Source of the DNA: Desulfatiglans anilini DSM 4660
Lineage (GTDB): Bacteria; Desulfobacterota; DSM-4660; Desulfatiglandales; Desulfatiglandaceae
NCBI RefSeq assembly: GCF_000422285.1
Contig: NZ_AULM01000001.1
Coordinates: forward strand, 372,001 to 436,000
Reading direction: 5' to 3'
Length of the DNA stretch: 64,000 nt
The notes beneath the pieces were generated by a model. It was given only the letters and a program-made list of their open reading frames with translations, searched no databases and had not been told where the DNA came from. Positions 19,359-29,227 of this stretch are shown here, piece by piece; position 1 is the first letter of the stretch; every line of letters begins with the position of its first letter. The translations under genes were made by a program, and so were the position numbers.

Positions 19359-20236
19359 TTACCCAGTCCGATCGCGCCAAGGTCCTGATCGAGGCCTTGC
19401 CTTACATCCAGCGCTTCAACGGCGCCACGATCGTCGTCAAGTACGGCGGGCACGCCATGGTGGACGAAAAGCTGAAGCGCGACTTCGCGCTCGATATCAT
19501 CCTGCTGAAGTACGTGGGGCTGAACCCGGTCGTGGTCCACGGCGGCGGCCCCCAGATCGGCGAACTCCTGAAGCGTCTGTCGATCGAGCCGGTCTTTGTC
19601 GATGGGATGCGGGTCACCGACCCTCAGACGATGGACGTGGTGGAGATGGTCCTGGTCGGGAAGGTCAACAAGGAGATCGTGACCCTCATCAACACCAACG
19701 GGGGTCGCGCTGTCGGGCTTTCCGGCAAGGATGGGCAGCTGGTGACGGCCCAGCGCATGAAATACCTCAAAAGCCGGGGGGAGGATCAGCCCCCCGAACT
19801 GATCGATATGGGGCTCGTCGGGGAGATCACGGCGGTGGACCCCACGATCCTCCTCAAGCTGATGGAAGATGCCTTCATTCCGGTCATCGCGCCGGTCGGC
19901 GGCGGTGCGGAGGGGGAGACCTTCAACATCAACGCCGACCTCGTGGCCGGTGCGGTGGCCTCGGCCCTCAGGGCCCGGAAGCTGATCCTCCTGACCGATA
20001 CCCCCGGGGTCCTGGACCAGTCGGGCGGCCTTCTTTCGACCCTGAAAGAGGGCGAGGCGCGTGAGCTGATGGGCCGGGGAGTGATCAAGGGAGGGATGAT
20101 CCCGAAGGTCAACTGCTGCCTCGACGCCCTCAAGGGCGGGGTCCGCAAGACGCACATCATCGACGGGCGCCAGGAGCATGCGATCCTGCTCGAGATCTTC
20201 ACCAAGGAAGGGGTGGGGACGGAGATCGTCCCCTGA
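19355..20236 (+). CDS. argB: Acetylglutamate kinase
   Basis: The 293-residue amino-acid kinase has [11 protein letters not shown] near residue 28, [11 protein letters not shown] near 62, [11 protein letters not shown] and [11 protein letters not shown]. It phosphorylates N-acetylglutamate in arginine synthesis. The N-terminal helix [21 protein letters not shown] is typical of arginine-sensitive hexameric enzymes, so feedback inhibition by arginine is likely. The start overlaps the hslU stop by four bases. It heads argB-D-F-G-H. Confidence 0.95.
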   Translation: MITQSDRAKVLIEALPYIQRFNGATIVVKYGGHAMVDEKLKRDFALDIILLKYVGLNPVVVHGGGPQIGELLKRLSIEPVFVDGMRVTDPQTMDVVEMVLVGKVNKEIVTLINTNGGRAVGLSGKDGQLVTAQRMKYLKSRGEDQPPELIDMGLVGEITAVDPTILLKLMEDAFIPVIAPVGGGAEGETFNINADLVAGAVASALRARKLILLTDTPGVLDQSGGLLSTLKEGEARELMGRGVIKGGMIPKVNCCLDALKGGVRKTHIIDGRQEHAILLEIFTKEGVGTEIVP

Positions 20237-20282
20237 ACCGCAACGCAAACCAACCAAACGGAACGAACTGAAAGATCGGAAG

Positions 20283-21512
20283 ATGACCATGTCAGGCACG
20301 GAAGAGAACAAAACGGAACAGCCGACGATCGCTTTGGCTGATCGATTTATGTTTCCGACCTACGCCCGGTTTCCTATCTGCCTCGTGCGGGGTGAAGGCT
20401 GCCGGGTCTGGGACGAGGCCGGGAAGAGCTATCTGGATTTCGTGGGCGGCATCGCCGTCTGCGCCCTTGGACACAGCTCGCCGCTGGTGACGCGGATCCT
20501 CGAGGAGCAGTCCCGAAAGCTGGTGCATGTATCCAACCTCTACTACACGCAGCCGCAGGCGGAACTGGCGCGGCTGCTGGTGGAGCACAGCTTCGCGGAC
20601 CGGTGCTTTTTCTGCAACAGCGGGGCCGAGGCGAACGAGGCCGCCATCAAGCTTGCCCGGCGCTGGGCCCATGAAAAATACGGCCCGGAGCGCTATCACA
20701 TCGTTTCTATGGCGAATTCCTTTCACGGGAGGACCATGGCGACCCTCTCGGCGACCGGCCAGGCCAAGATCCAGAAGGGGTACGACCCGCTCCTGCAGGG
20801 ATTCAAATTCGTTCCCTTCAACGATCTGGAGGCCCTTTCGCAGGCGGTGGACGGGACCGTCTGCGCCGTCATCCTGGAGCCCATCCAGGGCGAGGGCGGG
20901 GTGGTGGTGCCGTCGCCGGGCTATCTCGAGGGGGTCAGGCGCCTGTGCGACGAACGGGGCACGCTCCTGATCTACGACGAGGTCCAGGTCGGGATGGGGC
21001 GGACCGGCCGGCTTTTCGCACACGAGCATTTCGGGGTGGCGCCGGATATCATGTCGCTTGCCAAGGCGCTCGCCAACGGCCTGCCCATGGGGGCCATGCT
21101 GGCCCGCGAGGCCTTGACACCCGCCTTCGGCCCGGGCAGTCATGCCACGACCTTCGGCGGCACACCGCTGGTGTCCGCGGTCGCCAGGGCCGTTCTCACG
21201 AGCATCCTCGAGGATGGTTGGCTCGATCATTGCCGTGAGGCGGGGGGATATTTCAGGTCACGGCTCGAGGCCCTGCGAGACAGGTATGGATTCGTCAAGG
21301 AGGTGCGGGGGATCGGGTTGATCGTCGGGATGGAGCTCGATGTTCCGGGCGGCCCGATCGTCAAGGCCTGTATGGATGAGGGTTTTCTGATCAACTGTAC
21401 CCAGGACAGGATCCTCCGGTTCGTCCCGCCGCTGATCGTGAAGAAAGAGGAGATCGATCAACTGGTCGAGGCCCTCGACCGGATCCTCGGAAGCGTGGCG
21501 TCACCCGGCTAG
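20283..21512 (+). CDS. argD: Acetylornithine aminotransferase
   Basis: The 409-residue class III PLP aminotransferase has FVGGIAVCALGHSSP, FFCNSGAEANEAAIKLAR, FHGRTMATLSATGQ, LIYDEVQVGMGRTG and the PLP lysine in SLAKALANGLPMGAML. It converts N-acetylglutamate semialdehyde to N-acetylornithine, and family members may also act in lysine synthesis. ATG 20283 is chosen; ATG 20289 is equally possible. A 46-base gap follows argB, and the gene is co-directional with argF. Confidence 0.93.
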   Translation: MTMSGTEENKTEQPTIALADRFMFPTYARFPICLVRGEGCRVWDEAGKSYLDFVGGIAVCALGHSSPLVTRILEEQSRKLVHVSNLYYTQPQAELARLLVEHSFADRCFFCNSGAEANEAAIKLARRWAHEKYGPERYHIVSMANSFHGRTMATLSATGQAKIQKGYDPLLQGFKFVPFNDLEALSQAVDGTVCAVILEPIQGEGGVVVPSPGYLEGVRRLCDERGTLLIYDEVQVGMGRTGRLFAHEHFGVAPDIMSLAKALANGLPMGAMLAREALTPAFGPGSHATTFGGTPLVSAVARAVLTSILEDGWLDHCREAGGYFRSRLEALRDRYGFVKEVRGIGLIVGMELDVPGGPIVKACMDEGFLINCTQDRILRFVPPLIVKKEEIDQLVEALDRILGSVASPG

Positions 21513-21542
21513 CAGATCCGGGTCATTCAGGGTGGAAAACAA

Positions 21543-22445
21543 ATGAAAAAAAAGGACTTTTTGACCATCAGAGACTGGGCCCCGGACGAGATCATGGATG
21601 TCATCCAGCAGGCCCTGACGCTGAAGCAAGGCGGCCGGGATGCGCGCCGCCGGCCGCTGGAAGGCTACACCCTCGGCCTCATGTTCGACAAGGCCTCCAC
21701 GCGGACCCGCGTTTCGTTCGAAGTGGCCATGCTCCGAGCGGGAGGGGGGACGATCTTCCTGAGCCGTCACGATACCCAGCTTTCCCGGAACGAGGCCTTG
21801 AAGGACACGGCGCAGGTCCTTTCCAGGTACCTGGACGTCCTGGCGATCCGGACCTATTCCCAGGAGTGGGTGCAAGAGGTGGCACGCTGGGCCGATATCC
21901 CCGTGATCAACGCCCTGACGGACCTCTATCACCCGTGTCAGATCTTGAGCGATCTCATGACCGTCAAGGAAAAGAAGGGCTCGGTCAGGAACCTCAAGAT
22001 CGCCTGGGTGGGAGACGGCAACAACGTCGCCCATTCCTGGATCCATGCGGCCCGCAAACTGGGCTTCGAACTGGTCCTGGCCTGCCCGCCGGGGTATGCG
22101 CCGAAGCCTGAGATCCTGGGCGACGGTGCACCCAATATCCGGCTCACAGCCGATCCGGCCGAAGCGGTGCAGGGGGCGGACGTGCTGAACACGGATGTCT
22201 GGACCAGCATGGGGCAGGACGCCGAACGGGAAAAAAGACTGCAGGATTTCAGCGGTTTTCAGATCAATGAAACGCTCGTGGCGCGTGCCCGCCCGGATGT
22301 CATCGTGATGCACTGCCTCCCGGCCCACCGTGGGGAGGAGATCGCCTCCGAGGTGCTCGACGGTCCCCGTTCGGTGGTTCTGGACCAGGCCGAAAACAAG
22401 ATGTACCTGCATCAGGCCCTGCTCGAGACCCTCCTGCTGGCGTGA
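21543..22445 (+). CDS. argF: Ornithine carbamoyltransferase
   Basis: The 300-residue enzyme has the carbamoyl-phosphate motif DKASTRTRVSFEVAML near residue 45, the SRHDTQLSRNEALKDTAQ loop, DLYHPCQILSDLMT and the ornithine loop MHCLPAHRGEEI near 260. It forms citrulline from ornithine and carbamoyl phosphate. Length is standard. It lies 30 bases after argD. Confidence 0.95.
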   Translation: MKKKDFLTIRDWAPDEIMDVIQQALTLKQGGRDARRRPLEGYTLGLMFDKASTRTRVSFEVAMLRAGGGTIFLSRHDTQLSRNEALKDTAQVLSRYLDVLAIRTYSQEWVQEVARWADIPVINALTDLYHPCQILSDLMTVKEKKGSVRNLKIAWVGDGNNVAHSWIHAARKLGFELVLACPPGYAPKPEILGDGAPNIRLTADPAEAVQGADVLNTDVWTSMGQDAEREKRLQDFSGFQINETLVARARPDVIVMHCLPAHRGEEIASEVLDGPRSVVLDQAENKMYLHQALLETLLLA

Positions 22446-22650
22446 GGCCAGATTCGGATCCGCCGCTCCGGCGGGGCTCGAAAAGGCCTTGACAACGGAG
22501 CATGACGAACGGTCTCCTGGATCTCTTTCCAGAGGGGTTTCATCCGTGTTGAGCGGCCGGGCGACCGCAGGGGGATGCGTCCCCCCGGTCGGGTTGGAGG
22601 GGTGATGATAACCGCCGCTGTCAGCGGCTGACATACAAGGGAGAACGACG

Positions 22651-23856
22651 TTGGCTGAAGATATCAAGAAGATCGTGCTGGCCTATTCCGGGGGGCTCGA
22701 CACCTCCGTGATCCTGGCCTGGCTCAAAGAAACGTACGGGTGCCCGGTGGTGGCCTATGCTGCGGATCTGGGACAGGGAGAGGAACTCGGCGGGATTCGG
22801 GAAAAGGCCCTCGAGACCGGTGCCGACGAGGTGATCATTGAAGACCTGCGGGAGGATTTCGTCAGCGGATACGTCTGGCCCGCCCTCAGGGCCAACGCGA
22901 TCTACGAGTCCTCCTACCTCCTCGGGACCTCCCTTGCGCGGCCCCTCATCGCCCGCGGGCAGATCGAGGCGGCGCGCCGGACGGGCGCCAACGCCGTCTC
23001 CCACGGGGCCACGGGCAAAGGCAATGACCAGGTCCGGTTCGAACTCGCCTACATGGCGCTCGAACCCGGCATGCGGATCATCGCCCCGTGGCGCGAATGG
23101 ACGTTCAGGGGGCGGGAGGATCTGATCGATTTCGCCCGCAGCAAGGGGATCCCCGTCCCTGTGACGAAGGAAAAGCCTTACTCGAGCGACCGGAACCTGC
23201 TTCACATAAGCTTCGAGGGCGGGATCCTGGAGGATGTCTGGAGCGAGCCGCCCGAGGACATGTTCGTGCTGTCGGTGTCGCCGGAAAGGGCCCCTGACCG
23301 GCCCACCTACGTGGAGATCACCTATCGGGAGGGGGATGCGGTGGCGGTCGACGGCAAGGCCATGACACCGGCCGGCCTCCTGGCGCACCTGAACGAAATC
23401 GGCGGCGCGAACGGCATCGGCCGGGTGGACCTGGTGGAAAACCGCTACGTCGGGATGAAATCGCGGGGCGTCTACGAGACCCCCGGCGGGACGATCCTGC
23501 GGGCGGCGCACCTGGCGATGGAGTCCATCACGCTCGATCGGGAGGTGATGCACATCCGCGACGGGCTCGTTCCACGCTACGCGGAGATGATCTACTACGG
23601 GTACTGGTTCGCTCCGGAGCGGGAGATGCTCCAGCAGATGATCGATCTGTCCCAGAAGCGGGTGAGCGGGGTCGTCAGGCTGAAGCTCTACAAAGGCAAC
23701 TGCACGGTCGCAGGAAGAAAGTCCGAGGCGAGCCTGTACCATCCGGATTTCGCGACTTTCGAAGGGGACGAGGTCTACAACCAGAAGGATGCGGAGGGTT
23801 TTATCCGCCTGAGCGGGCTGCGGTTGAAGATCGCGCGCCTGCTGGAGAAACGCTGA
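22651..23856 (+). CDS. argG: Argininosuccinate synthase
   Basis: The 401-residue enzyme has the PP-loop [15 protein letters not shown] at residues 11-25, [15 protein letters not shown] near 125, [16 protein letters not shown] and [10 protein letters not shown]. It joins citrulline and aspartate using ATP. The start is a TTG at 22651, supported by AAGGGAG seven bases upstream and by the family N-terminus. The 205-base gap before it contains a GC-rich stem (GCCGC-TGTCA-GCGGC at 22612-22626) that may affect initiation. Confidence 0.95.
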   Translation: MAEDIKKIVLAYSGGLDTSVILAWLKETYGCPVVAYAADLGQGEELGGIREKALETGADEVIIEDLREDFVSGYVWPALRANAIYESSYLLGTSLARPLIARGQIEAARRTGANAVSHGATGKGNDQVRFELAYMALEPGMRIIAPWREWTFRGREDLIDFARSKGIPVPVTKEKPYSSDRNLLHISFEGGILEDVWSEPPEDMFVLSVSPERAPDRPTYVEITYREGDAVAVDGKAMTPAGLLAHLNEIGGANGIGRVDLVENRYVGMKSRGVYETPGGTILRAAHLAMESITLDREVMHIRDGLVPRYAEMIYYGYWFAPEREMLQQMIDLSQKRVSGVVRLKLYKGNCTVAGRKSEASLYHPDFATFEGDEVYNQKDAEGFIRLSGLRLKIARLLEKR

Positions 23857-23928
23857 TCGAACGGCCTCCGGCGGCGGCATGGCGCCGGCCGGGGGCGCGG
23901 GAGACGATTCGAGAGAGGAACAGCCGTC

Positions 23929-25308
23929 ATGGTCCGCAAGACATGGGGAGGGCGGTTCAAGGAGGAGACCGACACCCTCGTGAACCGTTTCAATGCCTCC
24001 ATCGGTTTCGATCGCCGCCTCTACGCCCAGGATATCCTCGGGAGCGTCGCGCATGCGCGGATGCTCGCCCGGCAGGGGATCATCCAGGAGGAGGAGGCCG
24101 CACGCATGATCGAGGCCCTGGGGGAGATCAAGCGCGGCATCGAGCGCGGGGAGATCCCTTTCAGCGAGGATTTCGAGGATATTCATACCCTGGTGGAGAA
24201 GAACCTGATCGAGCGGATCGGCGCCCTCGGGGAGAAGCTTCATACCGGCCGGAGCCGGAACGACCAGGTGGCTTTGGATATCCGCCTTTACGTACGGGAC
24301 GTCATCCACGAGACCATCGCCCTGATCGGCCGGGTCCAGGAAAGCCTGATCGAACTCGGCGAGAAGAACGTCGACCTCATCATGCCGGGCTACACGCACC
24401 TGCAGCGGGCGCAGCCGGTTCTGGTGGCGCACCACCTGCTGGCCTATGTCGAAATGCTGGGGCGGGACCGGGCGCGCCTGACCGAAGGCCTTCGGCGGGT
24501 GAATGTGCTGCCTCTCGGGAGCGCGGCCCTGGCCGGCTCCACCTTTCCTCTGGACCGGGAGGGCGTGGCGCGGGAGCTCGGTTTCGAAGGCGTCAGCCGC
24601 AACAGCATGGACGCGGTGAGCGACCGGGACTTCATCCTGGAGTTCCTGTTTGCGGCGGCGGCCGTCATGATGCACCTGAGCCGCATGAGCGAGGAGTTGA
24701 TCATCTGGTCGAGCCAGGAATTCGGGTTCATCACCATCTCGGACGGGTTCTGCACCGGGAGCAGCATCATGCCGCAGAAGAAGAACCCGGATGTGCCGGA
24801 GCTGATCCGCGGCAAGACCGGCAGGGTCTACGGCCACCTCATGGGGCTCCTGACCACCATGAAGGGGCTGCCGCTCGCCTACAACAAAGACATGCAGGAA
24901 GACAAGGAAGGCCTCTTCGATGCCGCCGACACCCTGACCCTCTGCCTGGAGATCATGGCGAGGCTGCTGAGGGAGGTGACCTTCAACGCCGAGCGCCTGA
25001 AGGCGGCGGCTGCGGAGGGTTATCTGGTGGCGACCGACCTCGCCGACTATCTGGTCGGCAAGGGGGTCACGTTCCGGGAGGCCCACGGCGTGGTGGGGAG
25101 GATGGTCCTGCACGCCATGGAGCGCGGCCTCGAACTCCACGATCTGCCGCTCGATGAGATGAAAGGCTTCAGCCGGGTGATCGACGAGCAGGTCTACGGG
25201 TGGCTCAGCGCCGAGGCGTGTGTGGCGCGGCGGAAGCTGACCGGCGGCACGGGTCCCGAGCGCGTGCGGGAGGCCTTGGCCGCCGCACGGAAGGAGTGGG
25301 TGTCGTGA
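23929..25308 (+). CDS. argH: Argininosuccinate lyase
   Basis: The 459-residue fumarase/aspartase-superfamily enzyme has KTWGGRFKEETDTLVNRFNAS split at the N-terminus, LHTGRSRNDQVALD near residue 107, TFPLDREGVARELGF and the signature GSSIMPQKKNPDVPE near 280. It cleaves argininosuccinate to arginine and fumarate, the last step. The stop overlaps the GTG start of the downstream lipoprotein gene. Confidence 0.95.
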   Translation: MVRKTWGGRFKEETDTLVNRFNASIGFDRRLYAQDILGSVAHARMLARQGIIQEEEAARMIEALGEIKRGIERGEIPFSEDFEDIHTLVEKNLIERIGALGEKLHTGRSRNDQVALDIRLYVRDVIHETIALIGRVQESLIELGEKNVDLIMPGYTHLQRAQPVLVAHHLLAYVEMLGRDRARLTEGLRRVNVLPLGSAALAGSTFPLDREGVARELGFEGVSRNSMDAVSDRDFILEFLFAAAAVMMHLSRMSEELIIWSSQEFGFITISDGFCTGSSIMPQKKNPDVPELIRGKTGRVYGHLMGLLTTMKGLPLAYNKDMQEDKEGLFDAADTLTLCLEIMARLLREVTFNAERLKAAAAEGYLVATDLADYLVGKGVTFREAHGVVGRMVLHAMERGLELHDLPLDEMKGFSRVIDEQVYGWLSAEACVARRKLTGGTGPERVREALAAARKEWVS

Positions 25309-25760
25309 AAGGGGTTTTGAAGCCGTTATGGTGGCTGGCCTTTTTGACGGTAATCCTGTCCGGCGCGGCCTGCGGCAAGAAGGGGCCGCCGTTTCTGCCC
25401 AAGGCCCCTTTCACCCTGGTGGTGACCCAGCCCGAGGCCGTCTGGCATCAGGGCGTGCTCACCCTGACCGGGGAGGTCCTGACGCAGGAGAGGCAGCCTC
25501 ATCCCGGGCAGGTGGCCGGGTGCCGTGTGTACTATGCCCATTTCGCCCTGGATGCCGCGCCCTGCGAAGGGTGTCCGGTCTCCTACCACGGGTACCGGGA
25601 GATCCGGGGCACCGTTGTCAAGGGAGAGATCTTCGAGAGCCGGGTGAACATCCATCCCAGTCCAGGGGTCCACTATCTCGAGATCCGGCTGATCGCCCCC
25701 GACGGCCGTTTGGGTCCGGCATCGGAGCGGTTGAGGATGGTGCTGCGGGAGGCCGAATGA
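25305..25760 (+). CDS. Small lipoprotein with LptM-like N-terminus
   Basis: The 151-residue protein starts at GTG 25305 (overlapping the argH stop, GTGA). A hydrophobic segment (LAFLTVILSGAAC) ends in a lipobox with Cys near residue 23, followed by GKKGPPFLP. The lipobox followed by G-x-KGP resembles LptM/YifL, a lipoprotein that assists the LptD-LptE outer-membrane machine and lies next to dapF-lysA in gammaproteobacteria. The remaining 120 residues look like a fibronectin-type beta domain (TLVVTQPEAVWHQGVLTLTG; HYLEIRLIAPDGRLGP), which YifL lacks. The role is inferred from position and the N-terminus only. Confidence 0.6.
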   Translation: MKGVLKPLWWLAFLTVILSGAACGKKGPPFLPKAPFTLVVTQPEAVWHQGVLTLTGEVLTQERQPHPGQVAGCRVYYAHFALDAAPCEGCPVSYHGYREIRGTVVKGEIFESRVNIHPSPGVHYLEIRLIAPDGRLGPASERLRMVLREAE

Positions 25761-25954
25761 AACCCCTGCGGTTCCGGTCTCCTGTCCTTTTCTGCGCAGC
25801 GGTCTGCGGGGAAGTTTCTTGCGTCATGCCCGGATATTGAGGGCGTAGACCCGGGCCCTCTCCCTGTGGGGTCGGGCGGCGGGGAGGCCGGTGATGAACC
25901 GGGGTGCGCCGGGAAGCCTGTTTCGGGGCGCCTCGAGAAAGATGTTGAGAGCGA

Positions 25955-27211
25955 ATGCATCATTTCAATTATGTCCAGGATGAACTGTTTTGCGAGGAGG
26001 TGCCTGTCGCCCACATCGCCGAGGCGGTGGGGACGCCGTTCTACCTCTATTCCCACGCTACGCTGAAGCGGCACTTCAGGGCGTTTGACGGGGCCTTCGC
26101 CGGCCTGAAGCACCTGACCTGCTTCTCCATGAAGTCGAACTCCAACGGGGCGATCCTGAACCTCTTCGCCCGGGAGGGCGGCGGGGTGGATATCGTCTCC
26201 GGGGGGGAACTCTACCGTGCACAGAGGGCGGGGATCGAGCCCGGACGGATCGTCTATTCCGGGGTGGGCAAGAGCGAGGAAGATCTGGCCTATGCGCTGG
26301 AGGCCGGGATCCTCATGTTCAACGTGGAATCGTCTCAGGAGATCGACCGCCTGAATGAGGTGGCCCGGCGGGCGGGCAAGAGGGCCCCCATTTCCCTCCG
26401 GGTTAATCCGGACGTGGACCCCAAGACCCACCCGTACATCTCGACGGGCCTCAAGGAGAACAAATTCGGCATCGACATCGACGATGCGCCCGCGGAGTAT
26501 GCCCGCGCGGCTTCCCTGGCCCATCTCGAGGTGATGGGGATTTCCTGTCATATCGGCTCCCAGCTGACCCAGGTCCTGCCCTTTGTGGACGCCCTCCGGA
26601 AGGTCCTCGGGCTGATGGATGCCCTCCGGTCCTCCGGGATCCGGATCCGGTGCCTCGACATCGGCGGGGGGCTGGGGATCACCTACGATCGGGAGACGCC
26701 GCCGCCCCCGGAGGAATACGCCGCGGCGCTGAAGCAAACCCTCGCGGGCTCCGATGTGACCCTGATTTTAGAGCCGGGCCGTGTGATCGTCGGGAATGCC
26801 GGGATCCTGGTGACACGGGTGCTCTACACGAAAACGACCGGGCAGAAGCATTTTTTCGTGGTGGATGCCGGGATGAACGACCTGATGCGGCCGAGCCTCT
26901 ATCAATCATACCATGCCATTCAGCCCGTTGCCCGCCGGGAGCGGCCGAGGCTGACGGCCGATGTGGTGGGCCCCATCTGCGAGTCGGGGGATTTCCTGGC
27001 CAAGGCCCGGGAACTGGAGGCCTTCGAGCCCGGGGATCTGCTGGCGGTCATGAGCGCCGGCGCGTATGGGTTCAGCATGTCATCCAATTACAACTCGCGG
27101 CCGCGGCCTTGCGAGGTGATGGTTCAGGGCGGGATCTTTCACGTCATCCGCCGGCGCGAGACCTTCGAAGACCTGGTTCGGGGCGAGAGCCTCCCGGGGG
27201 AGCCGGCCTGA
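25955..27211 (+). CDS. lysA: Diaminopimelate decarboxylase
   Basis: The 418-residue fold-III PLP enzyme has the PLP lysine in CFSMKSNSNGAILNLF near residue 54, SGGELYRAQRAGI, SCHIGSQLTQ, CLDIGGGLGITY and PICESGDFLAKARELEAF with the active-site Cys. It converts meso-diaminopimelate to lysine. It starts at ATG 25955, 194 bases after the lipoprotein gene. Here it is the first of the lysine set, followed by dapF, dapA, dapB and dapL. Confidence 0.95.
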   Translation: MHHFNYVQDELFCEEVPVAHIAEAVGTPFYLYSHATLKRHFRAFDGAFAGLKHLTCFSMKSNSNGAILNLFAREGGGVDIVSGGELYRAQRAGIEPGRIVYSGVGKSEEDLAYALEAGILMFNVESSQEIDRLNEVARRAGKRAPISLRVNPDVDPKTHPYISTGLKENKFGIDIDDAPAEYARAASLAHLEVMGISCHIGSQLTQVLPFVDALRKVLGLMDALRSSGIRIRCLDIGGGLGITYDRETPPPPEEYAAALKQTLAGSDVTLILEPGRVIVGNAGILVTRVLYTKTTGQKHFFVVDAGMNDLMRPSLYQSYHAIQPVARRERPRLTADVVGPICESGDFLAKARELEAFEPGDLLAVMSAGAYGFSMSSNYNSRPRPCEVMVQGGIFHVIRRRETFEDLVRGESLPGEPA

Positions 27212-27253
27212 TCCGGAGGGAACGGAGCGCGGCATGCGGTGCGTCCGAGAGCG

Positions 27254-28075
27254 ATGAACACGATCGAATTCTGGAAAATGAGCGGCAGCGGCAATGACTT
27301 CATCCTCATCGACAATCGCGAAGGGGTGGTCGCTGAAACCGAGATGGGCCGCCTGGTGGAGCGGGTCTGCCGCCGGCGGGAGTCCGTCGGGGCGGATGGG
27401 GTGATCTTCGTGGTGCCTTCGAACCGGTGCGATTTCGCCTGGCGCTTTTTCAACGCCGACGGCGGGGAGGTGGAAATGTGCGGCAACGGCGGACGGTGCG
27501 TCTCCCGTTTCGCGCATTTAAAGGGGATCGCCGGCCCCCGGATGACCTTCGAGACGCTCGCCGGTCCGGTTTCGGCCGAGGTGAGCGGCCGTACGGTCAA
27601 GGTCCTGATGCCCCGGCCGAAAGGGCTGACCCTCGATGTCGGGATCGACCTGCAGCCGGGCTGGGAGCGGGTGGACTTCGTCAACACCGGGGTGCCCCAC
27701 GTGGTGGTGCACGTGGAAGACCTCGAACGGCACCCCGTGGTCGAGCACGGGAGGGCGGTCCGCTATCACGCGCACTTTGCGCCGGCCGGTACGAACGCGA
27801 ATTTCATGCAGGTCCTCGGGCGCCACAGCGTGAGGCTCAGGACCTACGAGCGCGGGGTGGAGGACGAGACACTCGCCTGCGGGACCGGGGCGATCGCCTC
27901 GGCCCTCACGGCGGCGGTGCGGGGGGAGGTCGCATCCCCCGTCGAGGTGGCGACCCGCGGGGGTGAGATCCTGATCATCCACTTCGAGCGGCAGGGGGAT
28001 GTTTTCGAAAGGGTCTGGCTCGAGGGGAACACGGCCGTCATCTACCGCGCCACCCTGGATGCGGAGGCCCTCTGA
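27254..28075 (+). CDS. dapF: Diaminopimelate epimerase
   Basis: The 273-residue enzyme has both catalytic cysteine motifs, EMCGNGGRCVSRFAH near residue 75 and ETLACGTGAIASALTAA near 210, plus KMSGSGNDFILID at the N-terminus. It interconverts LL- and meso-diaminopimelate. ATG 27254 is chosen because MNTIEFWKMSGSGNDF is the conserved N-terminus; GTG 27239 in frame is possible. It follows lysA by 42 bases. Confidence 0.94.
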   Translation: MNTIEFWKMSGSGNDFILIDNREGVVAETEMGRLVERVCRRRESVGADGVIFVVPSNRCDFAWRFFNADGGEVEMCGNGGRCVSRFAHLKGIAGPRMTFETLAGPVSAEVSGRTVKVLMPRPKGLTLDVGIDLQPGWERVDFVNTGVPHVVVHVEDLERHPVVEHGRAVRYHAHFAPAGTNANFMQVLGRHSVRLRTYERGVEDETLACGTGAIASALTAAVRGEVASPVEVATRGGEILIIHFERQGDVFERVWLEGNTAVIYRATLDAEAL

Positions 28076-28203
28076 CCCCCGGTGTCGGGCGCCCGCAGCC
28101 GGCGTGCGCATCACCAAAAGGCTCGGACAAAGGGGCGACAGGACAGGCCGCGTGTCCGTCCATCGATCATTTTCAGGTACTGCAGATTTCTAGGAGGAGA
28201 GCC

Positions 28204-29076
28204 ATGTTTCAGGGATCCATCGTAGCGATCGTGACACCCTTCAAAGACGGCAAGGTGGATGAAGACGCCTTTCGGCGGTTGATAGAATTTCAGATCGAAA
28301 ACGGGACGAGCGCGATTGTCCCTTGCGGCACGACCGGGGAATCGGCCACACTGAATGTGGAAGAGCACAACCGCGTCATCGATATCACCATCGAGGCGGT
28401 CAACAAGCGCGTTCCGGTCATCGCCGGCACCGGGGGCAACAGCACCATGGAGGCCGTCGAACTGACCGCGCACGCGAAGCGTGCGGGGGCCGACGCCTCC
28501 CTGCAGGTGACCCCATACTACAACAAGCCGACGCAGGAGGGCCTTTACCGCCACTACAAAACCATCGCCGAGGCCGTGTCCCTGCCCATGATTCTTTATA
28601 ACGTGCCGGGCCGGACGAGCGTCAATCTGCTGCCTGAGACCGTGGCGCGGCTGGCGGAGTTCCCGGAGGTGGTGGCCATCAAGGAGGCCTCGGGCAACCT
28701 GGCCCAGATGGCCGAGATCGTCGAACTGGTCGGAGACCGGATCACCCTTCTGTCCGGGGATGACAACGTGACCCTGCCGCTTCTCGCCCTGGGGGGGAAA
28801 GGGGTCATCTCGGTGGCCGCCAACATCGCGCCGAAGGACACCGCCGGCCTGATCAAGGCCTGGGAGACGGGGGACATCCCCGGGGCGCAGGCGCTTTTCT
28901 ACAAACTGCTGCCTCTGTGCAAGGCCATGTTCTACGAGACCAACCCGATTCCGGTCAAGACCGCCCTGGCGATGATGGGGATGATCGAGGAGGAGTTCAG
29001 GCTGCCGTTGTGCCCGATGGCCCCGGCCAACCGTGAAAAGCTCAAAAAGGCCCTCGAGTCCTATGGATTGATCTGA
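28204..29076 (+). CDS. dapA: 4-hydroxy-tetrahydrodipicolinate synthase
   Basis: The 290-residue class I aldolase has VPCGTTGESATLNVEEH near residue 40, the YNVPGRTSVNLLPET segment with catalytic Tyr, and the Schiff-base lysine in VVAIKEASGN near residue 161. It condenses pyruvate with aspartate semialdehyde. The leader AGGAGGAGAGCC before ATG 28204 is a strong ribosome-binding site. Length is standard. Confidence 0.96.
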   Translation: MFQGSIVAIVTPFKDGKVDEDAFRRLIEFQIENGTSAIVPCGTTGESATLNVEEHNRVIDITIEAVNKRVPVIAGTGGNSTMEAVELTAHAKRAGADASLQVTPYYNKPTQEGLYRHYKTIAEAVSLPMILYNVPGRTSVNLLPETVARLAEFPEVVAIKEASGNLAQMAEIVELVGDRITLLSGDDNVTLPLLALGGKGVISVAANIAPKDTAGLIKAWETGDIPGAQALFYKLLPLCKAMFYETNPIPVKTALAMMGMIEEEFRLPLCPMAPANREKLKKALESYGLI

Positions 29077-29227
29077 CGGATCGATCCGGGAGCGTCCGGC
29101 CGGCGTAGTGCCCGCGGTGAAGCCGGTCCTCCCTTCCAGGCCGGACAGCTGCCGGCGTTCCCTATCGAGGGGGCGCCCGGGCCGAGGCGAATCAGACCCT
29201 GCCAGGGTCCAGAAGGAGTCCAGGAAG

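Noticed and set aside
22621-25140. 839-codon antisense open frame opposite argG and argH
   Set aside because: It is a GC-driven shadow of two well-supported genes and carries no domain.
25757-25840. 27-codon open frame overlapping the lipoprotein stop (ATGA)
   Set aside because: It is too short and has no motif or clear conservation; coupling alone is not enough to call a gene.
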